A DNA stretch of 43,678 nucleotides, taken from NCBI GenBank assembly GCA_030765485.1, contig JAVCCR010000012.1:1-43678 (forward strand), written 5' to 3'. The notes below the pieces were generated by a model. That model was not told the origin of the DNA, did no database searches, and worked only from the letters and a program-made list of their open reading frames with translations. Source of the stretch: Candidatus Gygaella obscura (GTDB lineage Bacteria > Omnitrophota > Gorgyraeia > Gygaellales > Gygaellaceae). This document shows, piece by piece, positions 8,646-17,089 of the stretch (position 1 is its first letter; every line of letters begins with the position of its first letter). A program made the position numbers and the translations under genes.

Positions 8646-8722
8646 TGGTGGGCGGTAGAGGAATTGAACCCCTGACCTCATGAATGTAAGTCATGCGTTC
8701 TAACCAGCTGAACTAACCGCCC
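8646..8722 (-). tRNA. tRNA-Val (anticodon TAC)
   Basis: The acceptor GGGCGGT pairs with ACCGCCC. The anticodon arm is 'CATGA CTTACAT TCATG' with TAC at positions 34-36 (Val, GUA/GUG codons), and the T loop is 'TTCAATT'. The discriminator is A, and an encoded CCA (8646-8648) is included in the coordinates. Confidence 0.96.
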
Positions 8723-8733
8723 GAAAAGAATGT

Positions 8734-8762
8734 ATTATAAAATAAAGCTCTGATAAAGTCAA
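8734..8762 (-). promoter_or_regulatory. Promoter of tRNA-Val
   Basis: On the minus strand TTGACT (8757-8762) and TATAAT (8734-8739) are separated by exactly 17 bases. The -10 box ends 11 nt before the first base of tRNA-Val, leaving only a very short 5' leader. Confidence 0.88.
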
Positions 8763-8773
8763 ATTCAGTTAGT

Positions 8774-8816
8774 TTCAATTTTATTTAAAATAGAAAGTGT
8801 TCAATTTTATTTAAAA
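8774..8816. repeat. 17-bp perfect direct repeat across the receiver gene's stop codon
   Basis: On the plus strand 'ttcaattttatttaaaa' occurs at 8774-8790 and again at 8800-8816, a period of 26. The upstream copy in the gene's sense is coding (LLNKIE). The second is read in another frame and supplies the TAA stop. It looks like a small local duplication that rewrote the C-terminus. Confidence 0.85.
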
Positions 8817-9147
8817 GATCATCTATTTCAAATGGCTTTGTAATATATTTATCTGCACCGGAAGACATAGCTAAATCAATATCTTCCTGCTTTTTACGTG
8901 CACTTAAGATTATTATAGGGATATCTCTGTAGCTTATATCAAATTTAAGAAGACGGCAAACTTTATATCCATCGCGCTTAGGCAACATTAAATCTAATAA
9001 TATAATATCTGGCTTATGTTTTTTTGCCATTTCTAGGCCCTCGTAGCCGTCATAAGCGCATAGCACCTCGTAATTGTTCTTTTTCAACCTAAATTCTAAC
9101 GTCTTAACCAAATCTTTTTCATCATCAACTATAAGGACTTTCTTCAT
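8785..9147 (-). CDS. Stand-alone response regulator receiver
   Basis: The 120-aa receiver has 'VLIVDDEKDLV', phospho-Asp in 'IILLDLMLP' near residue 53, 'IILSAR' and 'YITKPFEIDD'. Ser replaces Thr before the Ala, which is a common variant. It is the last gene of the signalling cluster, and its start overlaps the previous stop (ATGA). A 17-bp direct duplication sits across its stop codon. No terminator is seen before the tRNA-Val promoter. Confidence 0.93.
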   Translation of the reverse strand: MKKVLIVDDEKDLVKTLEFRLKKNNYEVLCAYDGYEGLEMAKKHKPDIILLDLMLPKRDGYKVCRLLKFDISYRDIPIIILSARKKQEDIDLAMSSGADKYITKPFEIDDLLNKIEHFLF

Positions 9148-9536
9148 ACTTGTTTTCTTAAATTCTTCGTAATCAATTCCAAGCTTGATTTTAATGATAT
9201 CTGCGTATCAGAATAAACACTCATCTTAGGAATAAAGGCACTAATATTAAGCTTCTGCGTTTCGCTCATAAGCTCTGTATTCGGATATGCTGTAAACATT
9301 ATAGCAGGAATATCTTTATTTAGATTTCTTATTTTTTTTAACAATTCAAGGCCGTTTTTATTAGGCATCAAATAATCCAGAATCACTATATCCGGATTAT
9401 TCTCCTGAAAAGACTTTAGACCGCTAGCTGCATCTTCAGCAATTATTAAATCATACCCCCACTTTTTAATGCGCGAACCGATTATCTTAAGAAAATCCTT
9501 TTCGTCATCTATCACTAAAACTTTAATTTTATCCAT
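9144..9536 (-). CDS. Stand-alone response regulator receiver, divergent C-terminus
   Basis: The 130-aa receiver has 'VLVIDDEKDFL', phospho-Asp in 'IVILDYLMP' near residue 56 and 'IMFTAY'. The conserved lysine is followed by Met instead of Pro ('FIPKMSVYSD'), and the last helix is unusual, so its signalling surface differs from its two neighbours. No output domain is present. It overlaps both flanking receiver genes (8 and 4 nt). Confidence 0.9.
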   Translation of the reverse strand: MDKIKVLVIDDEKDFLKIIGSRIKKWGYDLIIAEDAASGLKSFQENNPDIVILDYLMPNKNGLELLKKIRNLNKDIPAIMFTAYPNTELMSETQKLNISAFIPKMSVYSDTQISLKSSLELITKNLRKQV

Positions 9537-9903
9537 CGTGCGCTCCTAATAATTTTTCGATTGTTGAACGTAACTTCTCCAAATCGAAAGGCTTAGTCAA
9601 AAAAGCATCTGCCTCCATTTCTTTTGCTTTTTCATCCAGCTTATCCGTACTGGCTGTAAAAATAACCACTGGTATTTTCTTAAATCTGGCATCGTGCTTT
9701 AGATTCTTACAAACTTCTCTACCGTCAATAATAGGCAAACGCAAATCCAACAATATCAGATCAGGTAATTCCTGTTCTAAAATCTTCAAACACTGCTGTC
9801 CATCTTTTGCCTGTATTACCTCAAACCCAAGCTTTTTTACTCTGAAGCTTGCTACCCTCAAAACATCTTCTTCATCATCAACTATTAAAATCTTTTTTGC
9901 CAA
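9529..9903 (-). CDS. Stand-alone response regulator receiver
   Basis: The 124-aa receiver starts 2 nt after the kinase. It has 'ILIVDDEEDVL', phospho-Asp in 'LILLDLRLP' near residue 54, 'VIFTAS' and 'FLTKPFD'. All residues for phosphorylation are present and there is no output domain. It overlaps the next receiver by 8 nt. It is likely a phosphate shuttle or a protein-interaction switch. Confidence 0.93.
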   Translation of the reverse strand: MAKKILIVDDEEDVLRVASFRVKKLGFEVIQAKDGQQCLKILEQELPDLILLDLRLPIIDGREVCKNLKHDARFKKIPVVIFTASTDKLDEKAKEMEADAFLTKPFDLEKLRSTIEKLLGAHDG

Positions 9904-9905
9904 TT

Positions 9906-11966
9906 TTATTCTCCTATAGGCAAAGTAAAACTAACGACTGTCCCTTCTCCCAATTTTGACTCTGCCCAGATATTACCATTATGAGCTTTGATAATTTGTT
10001 TACTTATTGCAAGACCTAAGCCTGTACCACCTGTTTTTCTTTCGCTTCCCTTTTCAAGTTGTTCAAATTGCTGAAAAAGTTTTGGTATATTTTGTTCTTT
10101 TATTCCCTTGCCGGTATCCCTTACTGAAACTAACAACACATCCCCTTTAGAACGTGTAGACAAAGTAATTTTACCCTTATCCGTAAACTTAATGGCGTTA
10201 TTAACCAGATTAGTTAAAACCTGAACAACTTTATCCCTATCAAAATTAATAAAAAGTAGATCTTTCTGAATATCTACTTCTATTGCTAAACCTTTTGCAG
10301 ACGCGACAGGAATCATAGTATTTTGAATCTCTTGAACAACCTCATTTATATTATTTTCTTTTATGTTAAAATCGATCTTGCCTACTTCGAGTTTAGAAAA
10401 ATCCAATACATCGTTAATCAAACGAGCTAATCTATCAACGTTGCGCTTAGCTATCTCAAGAAATTCTTTCTGCTCAGAGCTAATTTTTCCTGCTTCTTCA
10501 TCGTAAACAATAGAAACCCCTTCTTTGATAGCAGCTAAAGGAGTCCGCAGTTCATGAGAAACCATTGAAGTAAACTCTGACTTTATCTTAATTGCCTTTT
10601 CTAACTCTTTTGCATATTTATCTAACTTATCTTTTGCCTCTGTTAAATCTTCTAAAATATTCAAACTGGCATCTTGCGCATCGGTTAATTCTTTGGTGCG
10701 CTCTTTGACCTTTTCTTCAAGAAGTTTACTTAGCTCTTCAAATTTCACCTTTGATTTGTTTGTCTCTTGATGTTGTCCTTTTAACCTATTGACCATTTCT
10801 TTAAAAACGTCGGAAAATTGTTCAATCTCATCATTAGTATTTATATCCAAGCTAAAATTCCAGTCGCCGTCAATTATTTTTTCTGTAGCAATATGCAGTT
10901 TATGTATAGGCTTTATAAAAATATTTCCCAAAAAATATCCCAAAGGCACAGTGAGACTAACAGCCAATAAAAAAGCTAAAATCATTCCAAAGATTAAATC
11001 ACTTTGCGGAAAAAATACTGCTTTGAAGTCTTTTCCATAGAGCACGTACCATTCAACACCATTTTGGCTTAATATAGGGTTATTTAATTTTCTTATGGAA
11101 GCAAGTATCTTATTATTGTGAATATTTTCTTTTAAAACTCCTGTGAATTTGTTGGACTCTAACCACTGTGGGATTATATCCCCTGATATAATATGCATAC
11201 TTAAAGGCTTAATGTTTTTATAAAAAACCACAAGCCCACTTTTTTTCACTATTGAAACATAGCTTGTGTCTAAAAAAGGTAGGGTTTCCAGCGTGCTAAA
11301 TATTTGCTGTATATTCAATACTGTTTTACATACTCCTAAAACTTCACCATTACCTACATAAGGAACAGCTATATCTAAAGTCATTTGTCCTACAGATTCA
11401 TCAAAAGAAATGTCTTCAATTACAACCGCTCCTTTTCCGTTATTATAGGCTTTTTGCCACCATGCTTCATCTGCTTGATAAAAATCGCTCGTTTTGCTGC
11501 TTGCGGCAACTAAGCCGCCGTACCTGTCGGTTAAAAAAATCTCTAGTGTGTTCTTATCTGCATCTATTAGTCTCTTTAGTCTTTTACCTAGCGAACTATC
11601 GAGGTAACTTTTAAGAAAACTGCTATCCTTATTAGCCTTAAACCACTCAATATCATTGGCCTTTAAAATCTCTGTAATTTCTTCTTGAGGCTTTCCTCGA
11701 TAAGAAAGATTTTGATCTGTGATAGCCTGATGCCACATAGGGCTGGTTAAATGCATGCGGAGTTCTTCGACCTCCTGCATTAATATATCATTTACATACC
11801 TTGCCACTATAAAAGCGGTCTTGGAGAAATTTTTTCCTGCTTCTTGTCTAATTGAACGACTAGCAATTATGAAGCTTAATATGAGCGAAAATACAGATAT
11901 GCATATCCCTGTAAACACTACAAATAAAATAATTTTTCTTTTAACACCTGTTTTGCGCTGTGTCAT
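9906..11966 (-). CDS. Membrane sensor histidine kinase (Cache-HAMP-HisKA-HATPase)
   Basis: The 686-aa kinase has a membrane helix at 12-36 and a periplasmic double-Cache-like sensor to about 325 ('LEIFLTDRYGGLVAAS', 'YQADEAWWQKAY'). A second helix near 330-352 and a HAMP linker come next, then a long coiled coil and HisKA with the phospho-His in 'SMVSHELRTPLAAIKEG' near 470. The HATPase domain follows, with N box 'QVLTNLVNNAIKFT', G1 'VRDTGKGI' and G2 'GGTGLGLAIS'. It is the only histidine kinase in the cluster and would feed five receiver domains nearby. Cache domains usually sense small extracellular ligands; the ligand is unknown. Confidence 0.95.
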   Translation of the reverse strand: MTQRKTGVKRKIILFVVFTGICISVFSLILSFIIASRSIRQEAGKNFSKTAFIVARYVNDILMQEVEELRMHLTSPMWHQAITDQNLSYRGKPQEEITEILKANDIEWFKANKDSSFLKSYLDSSLGKRLKRLIDADKNTLEIFLTDRYGGLVAASSKTSDFYQADEAWWQKAYNNGKGAVVIEDISFDESVGQMTLDIAVPYVGNGEVLGVCKTVLNIQQIFSTLETLPFLDTSYVSIVKKSGLVVFYKNIKPLSMHIISGDIIPQWLESNKFTGVLKENIHNNKILASIRKLNNPILSQNGVEWYVLYGKDFKAVFFPQSDLIFGMILAFLLAVSLTVPLGYFLGNIFIKPIHKLHIATEKIIDGDWNFSLDINTNDEIEQFSDVFKEMVNRLKGQHQETNKSKVKFEELSKLLEEKVKERTKELTDAQDASLNILEDLTEAKDKLDKYAKELEKAIKIKSEFTSMVSHELRTPLAAIKEGVSIVYDEEAGKISSEQKEFLEIAKRNVDRLARLINDVLDFSKLEVGKIDFNIKENNINEVVQEIQNTMIPVASAKGLAIEVDIQKDLLFINFDRDKVVQVLTNLVNNAIKFTDKGKITLSTRSKGDVLLVSVRDTGKGIKEQNIPKLFQQFEQLEKGSERKTGGTGLGLAISKQIIKAHNGNIWAESKLGEGTVVSFTLPIGE

Positions 11967-12305
11967 TTATATAAAGCCTTCTATTTTTGATCCATCGGGA
12001 TGCAAATCAGGAAAGACATCTCTTCCTGACTCTTTTAACATATAACGCTTGCAATTAATATTATTACCACTGAGACAAAATGTTTCGGTTATCTTTAAGA
12101 ATTTATCAAAGTTGTTTGTCTTAAAAAAACTAAATGCCTTACATTGATCTATATTCTTACAGATATTCCTGGTTTTCTCAATTTTGATATAAAACGGACA
12201 ATCAGCATATTTTTCGCTATCGCAAAAATAAAACGTATCGCTTGGAATTTCTCCTATTTTTTCTCGGCATTCTCTTGAATAATCTTTAAAATAAGGACAG
12301 GTCAT
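11967..12305 (-). CDS. Small cysteine-rich protein, uncharacterised
   Basis: This 112-aa protein has eight cysteines at residues 3, 13, 28, 36, 49, 55, 77 and 85. Two segments share the pattern C-x7-C-x2-Y ('FCDSEKYADCPFY' and 'FCLSGNNINCKRY'), suggesting an internal duplication of a metal-binding or Fe-S half-site. No signal peptide or membrane helix is visible, so it is cytoplasmic. It lies 4 nt after the PAS protein and abuts the histidine kinase start, so it probably acts in the same pathway, perhaps as a redox or metal sensor. Family not recognised by me. Confidence 0.8.
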   Translation of the reverse strand: MTCPYFKDYSRECREKIGEIPSDTFYFCDSEKYADCPFYIKIEKTRNICKNIDQCKAFSFFKTNNFDKFLKITETFCLSGNNINCKRYMLKESGRDVFPDLHPDGSKIEGFI

Positions 12306-12309
12306 TTTC

Positions 12310-13917
12310 TTACTTATTGCGTAGCTCCGACTTAAGATTTTTTATTTCCTGCTTCAGTTCTTTCATGCGCAGTTCTCTTCCAATAGTAATCTTCTGGAAT
12401 CTCTCTAAAGATTCTATTCTTTGTTTTAATTCTTTTTCCAGTATTTTTTGCTCTGTGATATCTCGCGCAATAACAGATGCCCCAACAATTCTCCTCTCCA
12501 CATCTACTATCGGAGAAACAGTCAAGGAAACATCTATCTTTCCCTTTTTTTTCGTCATGCGAGTTGTTTCCATGCGAATGATACTTTCTCCTTTTTTAAT
12601 TTTATCAAAAGTTATTTCTACTTCTTCCGCTTTGCCCGGAGGAATAATCTTAGTTATGTGATTTCCCATGATTTCTTCTGTGGTGTATCCATAGATTTTC
12701 TCAGCCCCTTGGTTCCAGGCAATAATATTACCGTTTAAATCCTTACCTATTATGGCGTCTTCGGAATTATCGACAATAGAGACGAGTCTATTTTGAACAA
12801 TTTCAGCTTGAATTCTTTTTGTAACATCTTCGACCATCTCAATAGCTGCGACAATATTACCGTTTTTATCTCTGACTACCGAAGAAATAATTCTGAAATT
12901 AATAATCTTTTCTCCTGTGGGTGTTTCGGTAATCGCCTCATGGACCTGCCCATCTTTTAAACTTATAGCTGTAGGACAGTAACTACATTTTTCATCACGG
13001 GACGGGTTATTAAACGCCTTGTAGCAAATAGGTTTCTTACTTACATCAATATGTGGAAACCAACTTTTCATTTTTTTGTTTAAAGATAGTATTTCCATAT
13101 TCGGGCTGATCAACGACACTCCTATTTCAATATTATCAAGTATTGCCTTTAGTTTTTGCTCGGACTCTCTTAATTCATTCTCTATTTTCTTTCTCTGTGT
13201 AATATCGCTTATTACATGTACCACACCATTAAAATTATTATCCTTATTAAATATCGGTGATGTGGTTACGCTGACAAATGGACCTTCTGGCGAAAAGGCA
13301 ATCTCGGAATTTTCAGCCTTTTTACTCTGAATTGTTTTTACATGCGGGCAACTGTCTACAGGATGTTTAGTCCCATGAACTATTTCATAACACTTCTTAC
13401 CTATAACTTGGTCTTCTCTAAGCTTAAACAAATCCAAGAATGCTTTATTTGCCTTTACAATATTGAAATCGTTATCCATGATCGATACCGAATCAACAAT
13501 AGCATCAAAAGTATGCCTCCACTCATTAACAGCACGAACCAGTAGATATTCAGCCTGCTTTTTTTCAGTAATATCAATAATAATCCCGATAAGTCCTGAG
13601 ACGTCGCCTTTTTCATCTTTGAAAGTGCTTTTTTTAAATAATACGTTTGACCTTGTCCCATCTGCATGCTCGACACTCGACTCGTATTCCTGGATGCCCT
13701 TAGATTCAATAAGCTCTTTATCCTTTGCTTCGTAAACTTCGGCCAAGTCTTTTGGAGAAAGATCATAAATCGTTTTATTGATAATTTTTTCTCTCGGTCG
13801 ACCTAAAAACTTCTCAAATGCCTTATTACAACCAAGATAATTCCCATTCTTATCCTTATAAAAAATCGGGAGGGTTATAGCATTTATTAGGCTTTGGAAA
13901 AACTTATTATCGTCCAT
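12310..13917 (-). CDS. Multi-PAS sensor protein without kinase domain
   Basis: The 535-aa protein contains about four PAS domains in series (near 5-120, 130-245, 255-375 and 378-495). Each ends in the usual PAC tail ('GLIGIIIDITEKKQAE', 'HVISDITQRKKIE', 'EMVEDVTKRIQAE', 'SVIARDITEQKILE'). It finishes in a charged coiled coil ('GRELRMKELKQEIKNLKSEL'). PAS2 and PAS3 carry Cys motifs ('GKKCYEIVHG...SCPH' and 'KCSYCPTA') that may bind metal or report redox state. There is no HisKA, ATPase or GGDEF domain, so it must pass its signal by contact. It begins directly after the PilB-receiver stop. Confidence 0.9.
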   Translation of the reverse strand: MDDNKFFQSLINAITLPIFYKDKNGNYLGCNKAFEKFLGRPREKIINKTIYDLSPKDLAEVYEAKDKELIESKGIQEYESSVEHADGTRSNVLFKKSTFKDEKGDVSGLIGIIIDITEKKQAEYLLVRAVNEWRHTFDAIVDSVSIMDNDFNIVKANKAFLDLFKLREDQVIGKKCYEIVHGTKHPVDSCPHVKTIQSKKAENSEIAFSPEGPFVSVTTSPIFNKDNNFNGVVHVISDITQRKKIENELRESEQKLKAILDNIEIGVSLISPNMEILSLNKKMKSWFPHIDVSKKPICYKAFNNPSRDEKCSYCPTAISLKDGQVHEAITETPTGEKIINFRIISSVVRDKNGNIVAAIEMVEDVTKRIQAEIVQNRLVSIVDNSEDAIIGKDLNGNIIAWNQGAEKIYGYTTEEIMGNHITKIIPPGKAEEVEITFDKIKKGESIIRMETTRMTKKKGKIDVSLTVSPIVDVERRIVGASVIARDITEQKILEKELKQRIESLERFQKITIGRELRMKELKQEIKNLKSELRNK

Positions 13918-16026
13918 TTACTTTTTCCTTCTTAAAAGCATTTTTATCCTTGCCAACAACTTATCTTTATCAAATGGCTTAGTGATATAATCATCAGCAC
14001 CTACGTCTATTCCCTTGATTTCACTATCCTTATCTTGACGAGCAGTAAGCATAATAATTGGGATAGAGGCGGTTTCCAGACTTGTCTTTAAGGCATTAAT
14101 TGCCTCATATCCATTAAGTTTTGGCATGGTCACATCGGTTATAATTAAATCTGGTTTTTTGTTATACGCCAACTCGACCAATTCTTCACCGTCTCTGGAA
14201 AGAATGATATAGTACCCAGCAGCCTCTAAGCGTTTTTTAACCAACATTAATAAATCTTCTTCGTCATCTGAAACAAGGATTTTTAGCTTTTCTCCGGTTT
14301 CCACGGACTTTTGAATGACTTTATCTTTTTCGGCTACGCCAATTATTTTTGCCACATCCTCAATACAAACAATCCCCTCTTTTACTTTTTTCATCGCCGA
14401 TAAAGTAAGTGAATTTGATCCTGCATTTTGCGCTTCGTTTAAAATTACATGTTCGGGGCTCTTTGCCGTTATCAAGTCTTTCAACTTATCATTAATCTTT
14501 AGGATTTCAAAAGCTGCGGTTCTGCCAAAATACCCGGAATAACCACATTTCTTGCATCCTTTTGCACGGTAAAATTTATCAATCTTAAGATTATCGATAT
14601 ATTTCTTAAAATCCTCTAAAAGTTTTCCATTCGGTTTATACTCCTCTTTACATTCCGGACAGATAAGTTTTACCAAACGCTGTGCCACAACAAGAATTAA
14701 AGAAGAAGCCACTAAATACGCCTCTAAGCCTATATCGAAAAGCCTGGTAATTGAACTTACAGCGTTGTTGGTATGTAGGGTTGAAAAAACCAAATGTCCC
14801 GTCAGGGACGACCTAAAAGCAATCTCAGCTGTATCTTTATCTCTTATTTCTCCTACTAAGATTACATTGGGATCCTGACGTAAAAGACTTCTTAATCCAT
14901 TTGCAAAAGTAACATCTTTTGCAGGATTAACCTGCATCTGATTAACGCCTTCGATCAAATACTCTATAGGGTCTTCTATGGTAACGATATTTTTATTCTC
15001 TGCCTTAATTGAATTAAGCGTTGCGTAAAGGGTGCTGGTTTTACCAGAGCCTGTTGGTCCGGTTATAAGAATAATACCCTGCGGACTTGCGATCGCTTCT
15101 TTGTAAAGTTTTATTTCGTTTTCATCAAAACCAATTCTTGAAAGTTCAATCTTTGCCTCTTCAGGATCAAGTACTCTTATCTCAAGTTTTTCGCCATGGA
15201 ATGTAGGTATAGTTGATATTCTAAGGTCGATTCTTTTACCGTTAAGAGATATCTTTGCCCTCCCATCCTGAGGTTTCCTAGTTTCAGTAATATCAAGACC
15301 GGATAAAACCTTGATTCGACTAATTAAAGCCGGATGGACGCTACCGGGAACATCCATAATATTTCTTAAATCTCCGTCAATTCTATAACGTACTTTGCTA
15401 ATTTTTTCTTGCGCTTCAATATGTATATCGCTTGCTCTTTTTTTAACCGCATCGTTAATTATAAGACTTGTTAATTTAACCGTGGGAGATGTATGATTTT
15501 GTTTTTCATGCCTGTTAACAGAAACCAATTCTTCGTTTTCATCCTTTATAAGTTCAATCTTAACATCATCCTTAAAATTCTTCAAAATATCATAAAGAGA
15601 GTCATCAAAGTTGTAGCTTTTTTCGATAAACTCGTTAACTTGTGATTTTTTACACAGAATAGCTTTAAGATTCTGTTTGGTAATTGCCCTTATGTCATCT
15701 AAAACCACCACATTTTGCACGTCACTTGTAGCAATAAGCACATGGTCGGAGTCTTTTCTTAAAGCAAAAACTCCGTACCGCTTTGCCAATTCGTAAGGAA
15801 TCAGCTTTAAAACATTCACATCTAACTTCTCTTTTTCTAAATCAACTACGGGTTGATTAAACATGCGGGAAGATATCTTTAGTAAGTCATCTTCATTAAC
15901 AAAACCCATATCAATAAGTAAATCCTGAATAGGCTTTTGTGCACCCTTTTGTTTAATTTTAGCATCTTCAAATTGCTCTTTAGTAATCAAACCTTCTTTT
16001 ATCAAGGAGTCCGTTAACAATGACAT
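13918..16026 (-). CDS. PilB/GspE-type secretion ATPase fused to a C-terminal receiver domain
   Basis: The 702-aa protein has an N-terminal GspE/PilB N-domain (residues 1-150, 'EGLITKEQFEDAKIKQKG'). The hexameric ATPase follows: P-loop 'GPTGSGKTSTLYATLN' near 320, Walker B 'VILVGEIRD' near 394 and His box 'LTGHLVFSTLHTNNA'. A tetracysteine zinc site ('CPECKEEY', 'CKKCGYSGYFGRT') comes next. From about 578 there is a full receiver domain ('ILVSDDEEDLL', phospho-Asp in 'LIITDVTMP' near 630, 'YITKPFDKD'). Such ATPases power type IV pilus extension or type II secretion. The fused receiver suggests phosphorylation controls the motor. The stop abuts the next ATG. Confidence 0.92.
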   Translation of the reverse strand: MSLLTDSLIKEGLITKEQFEDAKIKQKGAQKPIQDLLIDMGFVNEDDLLKISSRMFNQPVVDLEKEKLDVNVLKLIPYELAKRYGVFALRKDSDHVLIATSDVQNVVVLDDIRAITKQNLKAILCKKSQVNEFIEKSYNFDDSLYDILKNFKDDVKIELIKDENEELVSVNRHEKQNHTSPTVKLTSLIINDAVKKRASDIHIEAQEKISKVRYRIDGDLRNIMDVPGSVHPALISRIKVLSGLDITETRKPQDGRAKISLNGKRIDLRISTIPTFHGEKLEIRVLDPEEAKIELSRIGFDENEIKLYKEAIASPQGIILITGPTGSGKTSTLYATLNSIKAENKNIVTIEDPIEYLIEGVNQMQVNPAKDVTFANGLRSLLRQDPNVILVGEIRDKDTAEIAFRSSLTGHLVFSTLHTNNAVSSITRLFDIGLEAYLVASSLILVVAQRLVKLICPECKEEYKPNGKLLEDFKKYIDNLKIDKFYRAKGCKKCGYSGYFGRTAAFEILKINDKLKDLITAKSPEHVILNEAQNAGSNSLTLSAMKKVKEGIVCIEDVAKIIGVAEKDKVIQKSVETGEKLKILVSDDEEDLLMLVKKRLEAAGYYIILSRDGEELVELAYNKKPDLIITDVTMPKLNGYEAINALKTSLETASIPIIMLTARQDKDSEIKGIDVGADDYITKPFDKDKLLARIKMLLRRKK

Positions 16027-16030
16027 GCCT

Positions 16031-16399
16031 TTATTTATCTCCTAAAAGACGAACGATATTTGTAAGAAGCTCATCGGCATCATAAGGTTTTTCCATAAAA
16101 GCATCCACACCTTCATCTATTATTTTTTTCTTATGCTGTTCATCTTTAGAAGCAGTGAGCACTAGTATAGGAATGCTCTGTAGCTGTGAAGAAAGCCTTA
16201 TGTTTTTCAATACACTCAAGCCCCCTCCTGCAGGAAGCATCAAATCCAGTATAATTAAATTAGGTAGAATCTCATGCGCCATTTTAACACCCTGATAGGC
16301 ATCTTCAGCAATTGCTACATCAAACCCATGGTTTTTAAGACGTTTCGATACTACTCTCGCTGCATCAGGCTCATCTTCTATAATTAATATCTTAGCCAT
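16031..16399 (-). CDS. Stand-alone response regulator receiver
   Basis: The 122-aa protein is a bare CheY-like receiver: acidic pair 'IIEDEPD', phospho-acceptor Asp in 'LIILDLMLP' near residue 53, Thr in 'VLTAS' and Lys in 'FMEKPYD'. There is no output domain. The ATG has a strong GGAAGGAG upstream. A TATAAT-like string (near 16413-16418) precedes it without a matching -35, so I do not call a promoter. It leads the signalling cluster, 4 nt before the PilB-receiver gene. Confidence 0.93.
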   Translation of the reverse strand: MAKILIIEDEPDAARVVSKRLKNHGFDVAIAEDAYQGVKMAHEILPNLIILDLMLPAGGGLSVLKNIRLSSQLQSIPILVLTASKDEQHKKKIIDEGVDAFMEKPYDADELLTNIVRLLGDK

Positions 16400-16468
16400 A
16401 AACTACTCCTTCCATTATATTAACTATAACAAAAAATATTTTTATGTAGATGAACATTGCGCTATCCC

Positions 16469-17089
16469 TCAATGACTTCTGACAATTTCTTTAACTCTCA
16501 TAAGCCTAACAAGATTACCACGTTCAATCTCATTCAGTTTTTGGCTTATATTTCTAATTGTTGCTTCTATAGAAGGAATCAAGGTGTATTCTAACGCATT
16601 GACTCGCCTACGAGTACGCTCTATCTCAATTGAAAGTATCTCAAGTGTTTTTAGACTTGAGGCCAGCTTACATAGTATAGCGATATAATCTTTTGCATGA
16701 TCCATAGCAACGTCCAATTGCGCACTAGCTTTAAAATAATCGTATTTTTTCTCTATTCCAATCTTTACAACATTAAAAACAGGCACCTTAACATTCATTA
16801 TCCGCTGCGATGATATATCTAAGTTGATTTCGGATTCTATCCTAGAAAGACTTTCCAAAAAAACATCTTTTGCAGAAGTTATTCGGCAATAAATAAGACT
16901 ATCATATATAATCTTTGTCTTTTTCTGGAATTCATCATTTATTGAATTAAAATCCTTGATAAGTACCAAAAAGCGACGCATCATTTCCTCAAGCTTACCC
17001 TGTAAAAGCTTGTGTCCTCTTTTGGCAAGACCAAGCCTCTTCTTAAGACGCAATAACTCCATTCTGTTAGGATTAACTCTTAGGATCAT
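16469..17089 (-). CDS. ntpD: V-type ATPase subunit D (central rotor shaft)
   Basis: The 206-aa protein forms the antiparallel coiled-coil axle. The N-terminal '[28 protein letters not shown]' and C-terminal '[30 protein letters not shown]' are the family signatures. It is the last ATPase gene. Downstream there are 69 nt with no convincing terminator before the sensory cluster, so read-through is possible. Confidence 0.96.
   Translation of the reverse strand: MILRVNPNRMELLRLKKRLGLAKRGHKLLQGKLEEMMRRFLVLIKDFNSINDEFQKKTKIIYDSLIYCRITSAKDVFLESLSRIESEINLDISSQRIMNVKVPVFNVVKIGIEKKYDYFKASAQLDVAMDHAKDYIAILCKLASSLKTLEILSIEIERTRRRVNALEYTLIPSIEATIRNISQKLNEIERGNLVRLMRVKEIVRSH

Noticed and set aside
13455-13766. 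103-aa minus-strand ORF inside the PAS gene
   Set aside because: It is an out-of-frame shadow of the PAS protein with no independent start signal or recognisable domain.
16400-16468. Terminator or promoter between the ATPase and sensory clusters
   Set aside because: A weak CATTG/CAATG hairpin and a TATAAT-like string exist, but there is no U-tract and no -35 box at 16-18 bases.
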